Shown: positions 16,457 through 25,251, counted from the first letter of the stretch. The stretch is DNA of 64,000 bases from Clavibacter michiganensis subsp. tessellarius (GCF_021922985.1 NZ_CP040788.1:1240001-1304000), one strand, 5' to 3'. The notes: generated by a model from the sequence alone, not told the origin. Numbers and translations are program-made.

Positions 16457-17313
16457 CGCCGCCTCCCTCCCCCGACGACCGCTACGGACAGGACGTGCTC
16501 GCCGCCGGCTGGCGCGGGCCCGCGAAGAAGGCACCCCGGCCGCAGGACGCGACGCGCGACCTCGTGGTCGAGGAGCTGTCGACCGGGTTCTGCGGCGCGA
16601 TCGTGCGGGTCGAGTCCGGCATGGTCGTGCTCGAGGACTACAAGCGGAAGCAGCGCACGTTCCCGCTCGGCGGGTCCTTCCTCCTCGAGGGCGAGCCCGT
16701 GGCGCTCCGCGTGCCCCGCGCCGCGCCCGCCGGCCCCGCGCGCACGGCGTCGGGCTCGCTCGCGGTCGCCGACCGGCAGGCCCGCGTGGCGCTGCCCAGC
16801 CGGATCTTCGTGGAGGGCCGGCACGACGCCGAGCTCGTGGAGAGGGTGTGGGGCGAGGACCTCCGCATCGAGGGCGTGGTCGTCGAGTACCTCGAGGGCG
16901 TCGACCACCTCGACGAGGAGCTCGACCGCTTCCGCCCCGGCCGCGGGCGTCGCGTGGGCGTGCTCGTCGACCACCTCGTGCCCGGATCCAAGGAGAGCCG
17001 GATCGCCGAGGCCGTCGCCCGCGGGCCGCACCGAGCGCACGCGCTCGTCGTCGGCCACCCCTACGTCGACGTGTGGCAGTCCGTGAAGCCCGCGCGGCTG
17101 GGCCTCCGGGAGTGGCCGGTGATCCCGCGGAACGTCGAGTGGAAGCACGGGATCTGCGCCGCGCTCGGCTGGCCGCACGCCGAGCAGGCCGACATCGCGC
17201 GGGCGTGGCAGCGGATCCTCGGCCAGGTGCGCTCGTACCAGGACCTCGAGCCCGCGCTCCTCGGCCGAGTGGAGCAGCTCATCGACTTCGTGACCGACCC
17301 CGCGGGGCGCTAG
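16453..17313 (+). CDS. DUF3097 family protein
   Basis: A 286-residue cytoplasmic protein of the actinobacterial DUF3097 family, recognised from the combination YGQDVLAAGWRGPAKK near the start, the RIFVEGRHDAELVERVWGDDLR-like stretch (here IFVEGRHDAELVERVWGEDL) and VGVLVDHLVPGSKESRIA. The VEGRHDAEL and DHLVPGSKE segments resemble Toprim-like catalytic loops, so a nucleic acid function is possible, but none is established to my knowledge. It overlaps the inhibitor gene by ATGA and appears to be third in the peptidase operon, which may be a neighbourhood of convenience. The stop is 20 bases from the convergent LacI gene. Confidence 0.82.
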   Translation: MTPPPSPDDRYGQDVLAAGWRGPAKKAPRPQDATRDLVVEELSTGFCGAIVRVESGMVVLEDYKRKQRTFPLGGSFLLEGEPVALRVPRAAPAGPARTASGSLAVADRQARVALPSRIFVEGRHDAELVERVWGEDLRIEGVVVEYLEGVDHLDEELDRFRPGRGRRVGVLVDHLVPGSKESRIAEAVARGPHRAHALVVGHPYVDVWQSVKPARLGLREWPVIPRNVEWKHGICAALGWPHAEQADIARAWQRILGQVRSYQDLEPALLGRVEQLIDFVTDPAGR

Positions 17314-17333
17314 GGCCGACGGGCCCGCGCGGC

Positions 17334-18407
17334 TCAGGCGGGCGCGGCCGCGGTCTCGCCCGTGCGCAGCCGGACGGGCAGCACCACGCTCGCCGCCGCG
17401 CGTCCCGCGAGCAGCTCGCCCACCATGCGCCCCGCGTGCACGCCGCGGTCGTGCAGCGGCTGCTCGACCGTCGTGAGACGGCGGCCGAGCCACGGCAGGT
17501 CGGCGCCGTCGAAGCCCGTGACCGTGAGGTCCTCCGGCACCCGGATGCCCCGGGCGGCGGCCGCCTGGAGCGCGCTCGCCGCGAGCATGTCGTTCTGGGC
17601 GAGGATCGCGGTGGGCGGCGAGGGCAGGTCGAGCAGCACGCCGGCCGCCGCCTCGCCCGCCTCGAGGTCGCGCCCCCCGGCCTCGACGCGCACCGCGTCG
17701 GGGAACACGCTGCGTGCCGCGCGGAGGCGCTCGCGGATGGTGCGGTTGACGATCGCCTCCAAGCCCTGGCCGACGGGGACGACCGGGCCGGGCGGGCCGT
17801 CCTCCTCGATGCGCGTCGTGCGCATCAGGACGCCGACGCGGCGGTGGCCGAGCCCGCGGACGTGCCGGGCGAGCTCGCCCATGCCGCGGGCGTCGTCGAT
17901 GTCGACCACGGCGACCCCATCGCCGTGCGGTCCCTCGACGCCGACGATGGGGATCCGGCGTGCCCGGAGGCCCGGCAGGAGCGCGTCGACCTCCTCGCCG
18001 CGGGTGAGGAAGACGACGGCGTCGACGGGCATGCCCTCGAGCAGCGGCGCGGCCCCCGCGTGCGGCTCGCGGCGGCCGGGCAGGAGCAGCTGCCCCACGT
18101 CGAGCTCGTCGAGCGCCTCCGAGAGGCCGGCCATGGTGGCGAGGGCGACGGGGTTCTGGAAGGCGCGGCGGATGCTGCCCGCCACGACGACGCCGACGAT
18201 GCCCGAGCGGCCGCTCTTGAGCGAGCGGGCCATGGGGTCCGGTCCCGCGTAGCCGAGCTCGGCGGCGGCGCGCAGGATCCGGGCCCGCGTGGCCGGCGTG
18301 ATGGACCCGGTGCTGCGGTAGGCGAGGGACGCCGTGGAGGTCGAGACCCCCGCGAGGGCGGCCACGTCGGCGAGCGTGACCGAGCCGCGCGGCGAGTTCC
18401 TCCTCAT
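17334..18407 (-). CDS. LacI-family transcriptional regulator
   Basis: A 357-residue repressor. The N-terminal helix-turn-helix VTLADVAALAGVSTSTASLAYR with hinge ARSLKSGRSGIVGVVV is followed by a periplasmic-binding-protein-like sensor domain (FLTRGEEV, GVEGPHGDGVAVVDIDD, TGFDGADLP). It is divergent from the ABC importer operon starting at 18562 and almost surely controls it. The ATG at 18407 is used because the -10 box TAGGGT stands seven bases upstream, implying a leaderless message; the track of in-frame codons further upstream has no ribosome site. The ligand should be the imported compound or a breakdown product. Confidence 0.92.
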   Translation of the reverse strand: MRRNSPRGSVTLADVAALAGVSTSTASLAYRSTGSITPATRARILRAAAELGYAGPDPMARSLKSGRSGIVGVVVAGSIRRAFQNPVALATMAGLSEALDELDVGQLLLPGRREPHAGAAPLLEGMPVDAVVFLTRGEEVDALLPGLRARRIPIVGVEGPHGDGVAVVDIDDARGMGELARHVRGLGHRRVGVLMRTTRIEEDGPPGPVVPVGQGLEAIVNRTIRERLRAARSVFPDAVRVEAGGRDLEAGEAAAGVLLDLPSPPTAILAQNDMLAASALQAAAARGIRVPEDLTVTGFDGADLPWLGRRLTTVEQPLHDRGVHAGRMVGELLAGRAAASVVLPVRLRTGETAAAPA

Positions 18408-18414
18408 GCCGCTC

Positions 18415-18420
18415 ACCCTA
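18415..18420 (-). promoter_or_regulatory. -10 box for LacI gene, leaderless
   Basis: TAGGGT on the minus strand, seven bases before the ATG at 18407. Confidence 0.55.
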
Positions 18421-18516
18421 TTCACGGCCCGCTCCCCGACGCGCACGTTCGCCCTCGGGGAGCCCGATCGCAACGTTCCGTTCATGTCCGGGCCACCGGC
18501 GGGCCGCACCATCGAA

Positions 18517-18535
18517 ACGATGCGATCCGCATCGT
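18517..18535. promoter_or_regulatory. candidate LacI operator
   Basis: ACGATGCG-ATC-CGCATCGT is a perfect 8-bp inverted repeat with a 3-base centre, 26 bases before the importer's first gene. An overlapping ATCG-AAA-CGAT repeat (18511-18521) may be part of the same site. LacI operators usually have an even centre with a CG step, so the exact boundaries are uncertain. Confidence 0.5.
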
Positions 18536-18561
18536 CCCCCGAGCAGAAGGACACCCGACCC

Positions 18562-19728
18562 GTGATCCCCCGCCGTCACCTCATCGCCCTCGCCGCCGCC
18601 GCGTCCGCCGCCGTCGCGCTCGCCGGCTGCGCGCCCACCACGAGCAGCGAGGCGCAGGCCCAGAACCACGCCGTGACCGACGCCTCGGGCAGCGCCCGCG
18701 TCTTCATCTCCGGCGACACCAACGTCAAGAGCCTCTGGGACGACGGGATCATCCCCGCGTTCGAGAAGGCGAACCCCGGCGCCTCGGTCACCACGACCCT
18801 CGACCTCCACGGCGAGCACGACGCCCAGACCATGGCGACGCTCACGAGCTCGGTGCAGGGCGGATCCGACCCCGGATACGACCTCATCGACGCGGGCTTC
18901 ACCGCGGCCGCCGGCACCGGCGGACTCCTCGCCCCCGTCTCCGCCGACACCATCCCGAACCTCGCGACCGTGCCCGACGCGACCGTGCAGTCCGGCGGCG
19001 GCTTCGGGATCCCGTACCGCGCCTCCTCCGTGCTCCTCGCCTACGACTCCACCAAGGTGACGACGCCGCCGAAGACGCTCGACGAGCTGCTGGACTGGAT
19101 CACCGCGAACCCGGGCGAGTTCGCCTACAACTCCCCCGCGACGGGCGGCTCCGGCGGCGCGTTCGTCACGACCGTGCTCGACTCCCACCTCGACGACGCG
19201 ACGCGCGAGAAGATGACGACCGGCTACGACCAGTCGCTCGAGGGCGCGTGGGACGCGGGCTTCGACCAGCTGAAGAGCCTGAACGCCTCCATGTACCAGG
19301 GCGGCGTCTACCCGAACGGCAACAACCAGGTGCTCGACCTGCTCGGCACGGGCGCCGTCGAGATGGCCCCCGTCTGGAGCGACCAGGTCATCACGGCCCA
19401 GAAGTCCGGCACGCTGCCGTCCACCGTGAAGTACGCGCAGATCTCGAACCCGGCCTTCACGGGCCACGCGTCCTTCCTCGGCATCCCGAAGACGGCCGCG
19501 CACGCGGACGTCGCCCAGAAGCTGGCCGACTACGTGCTCTCCGCCGAGGGCCAGGCCGTCATCGCGAGCACCATCGCGGGCTACCCCGTGATCGCGCTCG
19601 ACCAGGTGCCGGAGGACCTCAAGGACCAGTTCGCGTCCGCCGACCCGACCAACCTGCGCCCCGGCTACGACAGCAAGATGGCCTCGGACATGGCGAACCT
19701 CTGGGACCAGAAGGTGCCCGGCCAGTGA
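18562..19728 (+). CDS. ABC importer, solute-binding lipoprotein
   Basis: A 388-residue extracellular binding protein. The N-terminus VIPRRHLIALAAAAS ends in lipobox LAGC with lipidated Cys23, followed by a family-1/AfuA-like binding protein (GDTNVKSLWDDGIIPAFEKANPG and the FAYNSPATGGSGG and GNNQVLDLLGTGAVEMAP segments). The GTG at 18562 gives the shortest clean lipoprotein signal; AAGGA lies eleven bases upstream. It begins a five-gene operon of binding protein, two permeases, ATPase and a hydrolase fusion, all overlapping or nearly so. The substrate is not readable from the binding protein alone; the downstream enzyme suggests a glycerophosphodiester. Confidence 0.88.
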   Translation: MIPRRHLIALAAAASAAVALAGCAPTTSSEAQAQNHAVTDASGSARVFISGDTNVKSLWDDGIIPAFEKANPGASVTTTLDLHGEHDAQTMATLTSSVQGGSDPGYDLIDAGFTAAAGTGGLLAPVSADTIPNLATVPDATVQSGGGFGIPYRASSVLLAYDSTKVTTPPKTLDELLDWITANPGEFAYNSPATGGSGGAFVTTVLDSHLDDATREKMTTGYDQSLEGAWDAGFDQLKSLNASMYQGGVYPNGNNQVLDLLGTGAVEMAPVWSDQVITAQKSGTLPSTVKYAQISNPAFTGHASFLGIPKTAAHADVAQKLADYVLSAEGQAVIASTIAGYPVIALDQVPEDLKDQFASADPTNLRPGYDSKMASDMANLWDQKVPGQ

Positions 19729-20687
19729 CGGCGATCCGGCAGTCGGCCCCCGCCGCGCCGGTCGCCCCCGCGCGGCGCGCGACCCGGGTCTCCCCGGGCG
19801 CGCGCCGCGCCGGCGTCGGCCTCGCGCTCGCCCTCCCGCCCGCGCTGCTGCTCGCGGTGTTCGTCGGGATCCCCGTGGTGCTGGCCATCGGCTTCAGCCT
19901 CGGCCACACGGGCGGGCTCAACAGCACCATCGCGTCCATCGGCCTCGGCACGCGGACCGCGACCGGCTGGTGGGGCACGCTCGACGCCTACGCCGACGTG
20001 TTCCAGGACCCGCGCTTCCTGCGCGACCTCGGCGTGACGGTGGTCGTCACGGTCGTCTCGACGGCCCTCGTGATCGCGCTCGCCCTGGCGATCTCGCTCA
20101 ACCTCCGCCTCCGCGGCGGCCGGCTCGCGACGCTGTTCGCCGGGCTCGCGGTCGTGCCGCTGTTCATCCCCGTCGTCATCGCGTCGTGGGCCATCCTCAC
20201 CTTCTACTCGGGCGACGGCTTCGTGCGCACCGTGTTCGCGCTCGTCGGCCTCGAGGGGCCGACGTGGGGCTACACGACCGTCGCGGTCGTCATCGGATCC
20301 GTGTGGACGAGCCTCCCCTTCGCCACGCTCATGGCCACCTCGGGCGTGCAGGGCATCCCCGACGCGATGATCGAGGCGGCGCGCGACGCCGGCGCGTCCA
20401 CCTGGGCGATCGTCACCCGCGTGCTCGTGCCGCTCGCCGCCATCCCGCTCGTCATCGCGACGACGTTCACGGCGATCGGCGTGCTCGGCTCCTTCACGGT
20501 GCCGTACTTCACCGGGCCCAACGCGCCGAGCATGCTGGGCGTCGACATCTCGAAGTACTTCACCGGCTTCAACCACCCGCAGCAGTCCATCGTCATGGCC
20601 GTCGTGGTGTTCGTCCTGGCGTCGGGGATCGCGTTCCTCTACGTGCGGGCGAACTTCCGCTCCGCGAAGGCGGAGGGCCGGGTCTGA
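19725..20687 (+). CDS. ABC importer permease 1
   Basis: A 320-residue inner membrane permease with about six helices. It carries the EAA loop EAARDAGASTWAIVTRVLVPL that contacts the ATPase, and starts at a GTG overlapping the binding-protein stop (GTGA). The related second permease overlaps its stop by one base (TGATG). The pair resembles PotB/UgpA-type transporters. Confidence 0.9.
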   Translation: MTAIRQSAPAAPVAPARRATRVSPGARRAGVGLALALPPALLLAVFVGIPVVLAIGFSLGHTGGLNSTIASIGLGTRTATGWWGTLDAYADVFQDPRFLRDLGVTVVVTVVSTALVIALALAISLNLRLRGGRLATLFAGLAVVPLFIPVVIASWAILTFYSGDGFVRTVFALVGLEGPTWGYTTVAVVIGSVWTSLPFATLMATSGVQGIPDAMIEAARDAGASTWAIVTRVLVPLAAIPLVIATTFTAIGVLGSFTVPYFTGPNAPSMLGVDISKYFTGFNHPQQSIVMAVVVFVLASGIAFLYVRANFRSAKAEGRV

Positions 20688-21502
20688 TGCGCGCGCTCCT
20701 CTCCGCCCGCGGCTGGGTCCAGGCCGCGCTCTTCGCGGTCGTCGCCGTGTTCGTCCTCGGGCCGCTGCTGTGGCTCGCGGCGCACGCCTTCGCGACCTCG
20801 TGGGACTATCCGAGCCTCCTGCCCGCCGGCCTCACCCTGCACTGGTGGGAGGTCGTCCTGCAGGACGCCGAGCTCGCCGCGGCCGTCCGCAACTCGCTCT
20901 ACTTCGCGCCGCTCACCGTGCTCGTCTCGGCGCTCGTCTGCCTCCCGGCCGCGTACGCGTTCTCGCGCTTCTCGTTCCCGGGCCGGCGGATCCTGCTGGT
21001 GGGCCTCTTCGCCACCAACGCGTTCCCGAAGATGGGCCTCTTCGTCTCGATGGCGTCGCTCTTCTACGGGCTGCACCTGATGAACACGGTCACGGGCATC
21101 GTCATCGTCCAGCTCATCGGCACGGTCGTGTTCATGACCTGGATCCCGGCCGCCGCGTTCAGCGCCGTGCCGCGCTCCCTCGAGGAGGCCGCGCGCGACG
21201 CCGGCGCCGGACGCGTGCGGACGTTCCTGCACGTGACCCTGCCGCTCGCGCTGCCCGGGATCCTCGTGGCCGTGCTCATGTCGTTCCTCGCCGCGTTCGA
21301 CGAGGCCCAGGGCACGTACCTCGTGGGGGCGCCGGTCTACATGACCATGCCGACCGAGATGTACTCGCTGGTCCTCAACCACCCGGTGCAGGTCGCCGCG
21401 GTGTTCTCGATCCTCCTCTCCCTGCCCTCCGTCGCCCTCCTCCTGCTCGCCCGCCGCCACATCATGGGCGGGCGTCTGGCCGAGGGCTTCCAGATCCGTT
21501 AG
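20687..21502 (+). CDS. ABC importer permease 2
   Basis: A 271-residue permease with about six membrane segments and the EAA loop EEAARDAGAGRVRTFLHVTLPL. It pairs with permease 1 to form the translocation channel, as PotC/UgpE-type proteins do. The ATG at 20687 shares a base with the previous stop. The ATPase gene starts seven bases after its own stop. Confidence 0.9.
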   Translation: MRALLSARGWVQAALFAVVAVFVLGPLLWLAAHAFATSWDYPSLLPAGLTLHWWEVVLQDAELAAAVRNSLYFAPLTVLVSALVCLPAAYAFSRFSFPGRRILLVGLFATNAFPKMGLFVSMASLFYGLHLMNTVTGIVIVQLIGTVVFMTWIPAAAFSAVPRSLEEAARDAGAGRVRTFLHVTLPLALPGILVAVLMSFLAAFDEAQGTYLVGAPVYMTMPTEMYSLVLNHPVQVAAVFSILLSLPSVALLLLARRHIMGGRLAEGFQIR

Positions 21503-21509
21503 GCCGGTC

Positions 21510-22682
21510 ATGACCGCATCCGCATCCCCCACCACCGCCGCGGCGCCGCCGCTCCACCACGACGACGGCACGGGCACCCGTCCGGCGTCGGGCCTCGTCG
21601 TCGCCGGGCTCTCCAAGGACCTCGGCGGACGCACGATCGTCGACGACCTCCACCTCGACGTCGCGCGCGGCGAGCTGGTCGCGCTGCTCGGCCCGTCCGG
21701 CTGCGGCAAGACCACGACGCTCCGGATGATCGCCGGGTTCCTCGAGCCCGACCGCGGCTCCGTGGTCATCGGCGGCCGCGACGTCACCGCGTCCGGCCCC
21801 GACCGGCGGCCGAGCGCGATGGTGTTCCAGAACTACGCGCTCTGGCCGCACCTCACGGTCTTCAAGAACGTGGCCTTCCCGCTGACGCTCAAGAAGCTGC
21901 CGAAGGACGAGATCGCCCGCCGGGTGATGGCCGCCCTCGAGACCGTGAACCTCGCGCACCACGCGCACTCGCGACCCGCCCACATCTCGGGCGGCGAGCA
22001 GCAGCGCGCGGCGCTCGCCCGCGCGATCGTGCAGGAGCCCGACCTGCTGCTCCTCGACGAGCCGCTGTCGAACCTCGACGCGAAGCTGCGCGTGAAGGTG
22101 CGCGAGGAGATCCGCGACATCCAGCAGCGGCTGGGGATCACGACCGTCATGGTCACGCACGACCAGGACGAGGCGCTCGCCATCTCCGACCGCGTCGCCG
22201 TGATGCACCAGGGCCGCATCGAGCAGGTCTCGGCGCCGACCGAGCTGTACGCGCACCCGCGGACCCTCGTGGTCGCGTCGTTCATCGGCAGCATGAACCT
22301 GCTGCCCGCGCCGCGCCTGACGGGCACGACGCCGGAGACGGTAGGAGCCCAGGCGCCCGTCGCCTTCGCGCCCACCTCCGCGGACGCCGACGTGTGGGCG
22401 GTGCGCCCGGAGGACGTGGCCTTCGCGCCACGTGGTCCGCGCGCCGAGGCGGACGCGACGTCCGTCGTGGTCCGCCGGGTCCTCCCGCACGGCCACTTCC
22501 AGGAGCTCGTGCTGGACGCGGGCGGCGTCGAGGTGCGCGCCCTCACGACCGGCGTCGCGCCCTCCGTGGGCGACGGCGGCACCGTCACCCTCCGCGACGT
22601 GCGGCACTACCGCGGCGGGACGCTGGTGGGATCGTCCGCCGACTCCCCCGCGGGCGCCGCGGCGTCGGACGCGATCCGATGA
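21510..22682 (+). CDS. ABC importer ATP-binding protein
   Basis: A 390-residue ATPase of the PotA/UgpC type. Walker A GPSGCGKTT lies at residues 61-69, the Q-loop in VFQNYALWPHL, the signature ISGGEQQR (Glu replaces the usual Gln of SGGQQQR), Walker B LLLLDEPLSNLD and H-loop VMVTHDQDEA. A C-terminal TOBE regulatory domain (~290-375) contains VWAVRPEDV. The N-terminal 28 residues are a low-complexity extension. It supplies energy to the two preceding permeases, and its TGA overlaps the ATG of the phosphodiesterase fusion. Confidence 0.93.
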   Translation: MTASASPTTAAAPPLHHDDGTGTRPASGLVVAGLSKDLGGRTIVDDLHLDVARGELVALLGPSGCGKTTTLRMIAGFLEPDRGSVVIGGRDVTASGPDRRPSAMVFQNYALWPHLTVFKNVAFPLTLKKLPKDEIARRVMAALETVNLAHHAHSRPAHISGGEQQRAALARAIVQEPDLLLLDEPLSNLDAKLRVKVREEIRDIQQRLGITTVMVTHDQDEALAISDRVAVMHQGRIEQVSAPTELYAHPRTLVVASFIGSMNLLPAPRLTGTTPETVGAQAPVAFAPTSADADVWAVRPEDVAFAPRGPRAEADATSVVVRRVLPHGHFQELVLDAGGVEVRALTTGVAPSVGDGGTVTLRDVRHYRGGTLVGSSADSPAGAAASDAIR

Positions 22683-24250
22683 CGACCGCGACCGCCCACC
22701 GCGGCGACTCCTCGCGGCACCGCGAGAACACGCTCGCCGCGATCCGCTCCGCCGCGGAGTCCGGCGCGACGACCGTCGAGATCGACGTGCAGGTCACGCG
22801 CGACGGCGAGGTCGTGCTGGTGCACGACGCCACGCTCGAACGCCTCTGGGGCCTCGACGCCCGGGTCGCCGACGTGGACGCGGCCGACGTGCGGGCGCTC
22901 GGCGGCGGCGAGCTGCGGATCCCGCTCCTCGCCGAGGCGCTCGAGCTGCTCGCCGGCACCGGCGTGGAGCTCGTGATCGACATGGCGTCCCCGGATCCGG
23001 CCGCCGCCGCCCACGCGGTCGTCGCCCGGGCGCCGCGCACGCCGCGCGTCGCCTGGTGCGGGCACCTCGCGGGCATGCGGGTGATCCGCTCCCTCGACGC
23101 CGACGCCGTGATCTGGCTGCCCTGGGCCGACGCCGAGCCCCCGACCGCGGGCGAGCTCGCGGAGCTCCGGCCCGCGGTCGTCAACATGCCGCACCTCCTC
23201 GTGGGCCCCGCGCTCGTCGACGCCGTGCACGCGCAGGGCGCCCGCGTCGCCGCGTGGACGGTCGACGCGCCCGAGCAGATGGCGTGGCTCGCCTCCATCG
23301 GGGTGGACGCCATCACGACGAACCGGCTGCCGCTCCTCCTCGAGGTGCTCGCGCGCGGGGAGGCGGGCGCGGCGGAGGCCGTGTCGCCGGCGGCCGAGCG
23401 GATCCGCGCCCGCGCCGTCGCGCGCGACCTCGCCGCGTGGGCCGTGCACCGCGTGCGCTCGCACGAGGTCGGCGAGGTGGGCACCAAGGCGAACCCCGCC
23501 GACCACGTCACCGAGATCGACCGCGCCGTCGAGCGCGACGTGCGGGCCGTGGTCGGCGCGCAGTTCCCGCACCACGTGCTCGTGGGCGAGGAGTACGGCG
23601 GCGAGGCCGTGCCGGGCCGCCCCTGCTGGTACCTCGACCCCGTCGACGGCACCGCCAACCTCGCCAACGGCGTGCCGTGGACGAGCTTCTCGCTCGCGCT
23701 CGTCGTGGACGGGGCACCCGTCGTGGGCATCGTCGCGGACCCGTGGCGCGGCACGGTCGTCGAGGCCGCCGCGGGCGAGGGCGCCTGGTGCGACGGGCGC
23801 CGGCTCGACCTCGCGGCCACGCCGCACGGGGTCGCGCCGGACGCGGATCCGCTGCGGGGCCGCATGGTCAGCACCGAGCTGGCCGGGCACGCGCCGTGGC
23901 CGGGGATGCTGCCGCTCCTCGCCTCGCTCGCCGGGCGGTTCTGCACGATGCGCGTCATGGGATCCGGCACGCTCACGGTCGCGGGCGTCGCGCTCGGGCA
24001 CGGCGCGGGCGCGGTGATCGGGTCCTTCGGGCCGGTCGACCACCTCGCGGCGACGCTCATCGTGCGCGAGGCCGGCGGCGTGGTGCTCGACGCGGACGGC
24101 GACGACACCCTGTTCCCGGCGACCGGCGGCGTGCTCGCGGCGCGCGACCGGCCGACCGCGGAGGCGCTGCACGCGCTGTGGCGGTCGGGGATCGCGGACG
24201 CCCTGGCGGCGGCCGTGCCGGTGCCGGCCGCGGAGGCGCTCGCGGGCTAG
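22679..24250 (+). CDS. fusion of glycerophosphodiester phosphodiesterase and inositol monophosphatase
   Basis: A 523-residue two-domain hydrolase. Residues ~1-230 are a GDPD: AHRGDSSRHRENTLAAI (HRG and ENT retained; the usual Pro before ENT is Arg), VEIDVQVTRDGEVVLVHD and the TNRLPLLLEV end. Residues ~250-523 are an inositol-monophosphatase-family enzyme: GEEYGG (metal Glu), WYLDPVDGTANLANG with the DPVDGT metal motif, and VDHLAATLIVREAGG. The first domain would split a glycerophosphodiester, the second remove phosphate from the released polyol phosphate; glycerophosphoinositol would feed both. No signal peptide, so both act in the cytoplasm after import. Start overlaps the ATPase gene (ATGA). 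The stop is four bases from the convergent Nudix gene, with no terminator between. Confidence 0.87.
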   Translation: MTTATAHRGDSSRHRENTLAAIRSAAESGATTVEIDVQVTRDGEVVLVHDATLERLWGLDARVADVDAADVRALGGGELRIPLLAEALELLAGTGVELVIDMASPDPAAAAHAVVARAPRTPRVAWCGHLAGMRVIRSLDADAVIWLPWADAEPPTAGELAELRPAVVNMPHLLVGPALVDAVHAQGARVAAWTVDAPEQMAWLASIGVDAITTNRLPLLLEVLARGEAGAAEAVSPAAERIRARAVARDLAAWAVHRVRSHEVGEVGTKANPADHVTEIDRAVERDVRAVVGAQFPHHVLVGEEYGGEAVPGRPCWYLDPVDGTANLANGVPWTSFSLALVVDGAPVVGIVADPWRGTVVEAAAGEGAWCDGRRLDLAATPHGVAPDADPLRGRMVSTELAGHAPWPGMLPLLASLAGRFCTMRVMGSGTLTVAGVALGHGAGAVIGSFGPVDHLAATLIVREAGGVVLDADGDDTLFPATGGVLAARDRPTAEALHALWRSGIADALAAAVPVPAAEALAG

Positions 24251-24254
24251 GCGG

Positions 24255-25211
24255 TCAGCCCGCGTCGCGGTCCGCGCGCGCGTCGAGCAGCGCGCGGATC
24301 CGGCCGGGGCCCGTCACGCGCGCGCCGAGCGCCTCGACGCGCGCGACCAGGCCGCGGTCGGCCGTGATCACGACGACCTCGCGGCCGGCGTCGCGGGCCG
24401 CCCCGACGACACGCACGATCTCCGCGTCGCCGTCGGCCGGGGCGGCGACCACGGCGACGCCGGGCGCGCGCAGGGTCGGCTCGTCCGGATCCGACGCGGG
24501 CGCCGCGGGCACCGACGCGTCGCGCGCGCCGCCCTCGACGACCGCCACGACGTCCGGCCAGCGCACGGCGCCCGGCAGGCCGAGGTCGGCGGCGGGCAGG
24601 CCGTCGCGCGCCAGCAGGTCGAGCTCGGCGAGGAGGCGGGACGTGGCTCCGGCGCGGTCGCGCCACCAGCCGTCCGGTCGGGAGCCGAGGAGGTTCGCGG
24701 TGTCGACCACGAGCGTCACGTCGCGCGCCAGCTCGTCGCGCAGCGTGGGCCAGGATCCGCCGAAACCCGGGTGCAGCGGCAGCGCGTCGACCTCGTCGAC
24801 GGGCACCCAGCGCAGCTCGATGCTCTCCGCGTCGGCGACGCGGGGCGCGAAGGGCCGGAGGACGCGGGCGGTGACGGTCGTGTAGCTCCAGAAGCCGAGG
24901 TCGAGCACGGTCGCGAGCAGCGGCCGGATCCCCGCGGGCGGCACCCCCGCCTCCTCCGCCGACTCGCGCGCGGCGCCGTCGACCGCGGATTCGCCCGCGT
25001 GGCGCGCGCCGCCGGGCAGACCCCACGTGCCGCCGTGGTGGCTCCACGCGACCCGGTGCTGGAGCAGGACGCCGCGGTCGGGATCGTGCACGAGGAGGCC
25101 CGCCGCCCCGAACGCGCCCCAGTAGCGCTGGCCCTCGGGGCTCTCGACCCAGGCGTCGCCGCTGTCTCGGGGCGCTCCGCGCGGAGGCTCGGGCGGGCGG
25201 TCGGCGGTCAT
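24255..25211 (-). CDS. Nudix hydrolase fused to NYN/PIN-like domain
   Basis: A 318-residue protein. Residues ~20-165 are a Nudix hydrolase with the box GGARHAGESAVDGAARESAEEAGV shown here in parts: GGARHAGE, ARESAEEAG; it would cleave a nucleoside diphosphate derivative. Residues ~165-318 look like a NYN/PIN-type metal-dependent fold: an initial strand VTLVVDTANLLGSRPDGWW with the early Asp-x-x-Asn, and a late VVVITADRGLVARVEALGARVTGP typical of the final acidic D-R/D-x-x-L region. The second assignment is by pattern only. It is convergent with the GDPD fusion and divergent from the LRV gene across 40 bases. Confidence 0.75.
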   Translation of the reverse strand: MTADRPPEPPRGAPRDSGDAWVESPEGQRYWGAFGAAGLLVHDPDRGVLLQHRVAWSHHGGTWGLPGGARHAGESAVDGAARESAEEAGVPPAGIRPLLATVLDLGFWSYTTVTARVLRPFAPRVADAESIELRWVPVDEVDALPLHPGFGGSWPTLRDELARDVTLVVDTANLLGSRPDGWWRDRAGATSRLLAELDLLARDGLPAADLGLPGAVRWPDVVAVVEGGARDASVPAAPASDPDEPTLRAPGVAVVAAPADGDAEIVRVVGAARDAGREVVVITADRGLVARVEALGARVTGPGRIRALLDARADRDAG

Positions 25212-25239
25212 GGATCCACCATCTCACGGGCTCCTTCGA

Positions 25240-25245
25240 TAGCGT
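25240..25245 (+). promoter_or_regulatory. -10 box, leaderless start of LRV gene
   Basis: TAGCGT with exactly six bases to the ATG at 25252. Confidence 0.55.
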
Positions 25246-25251
25246 CGGGGC

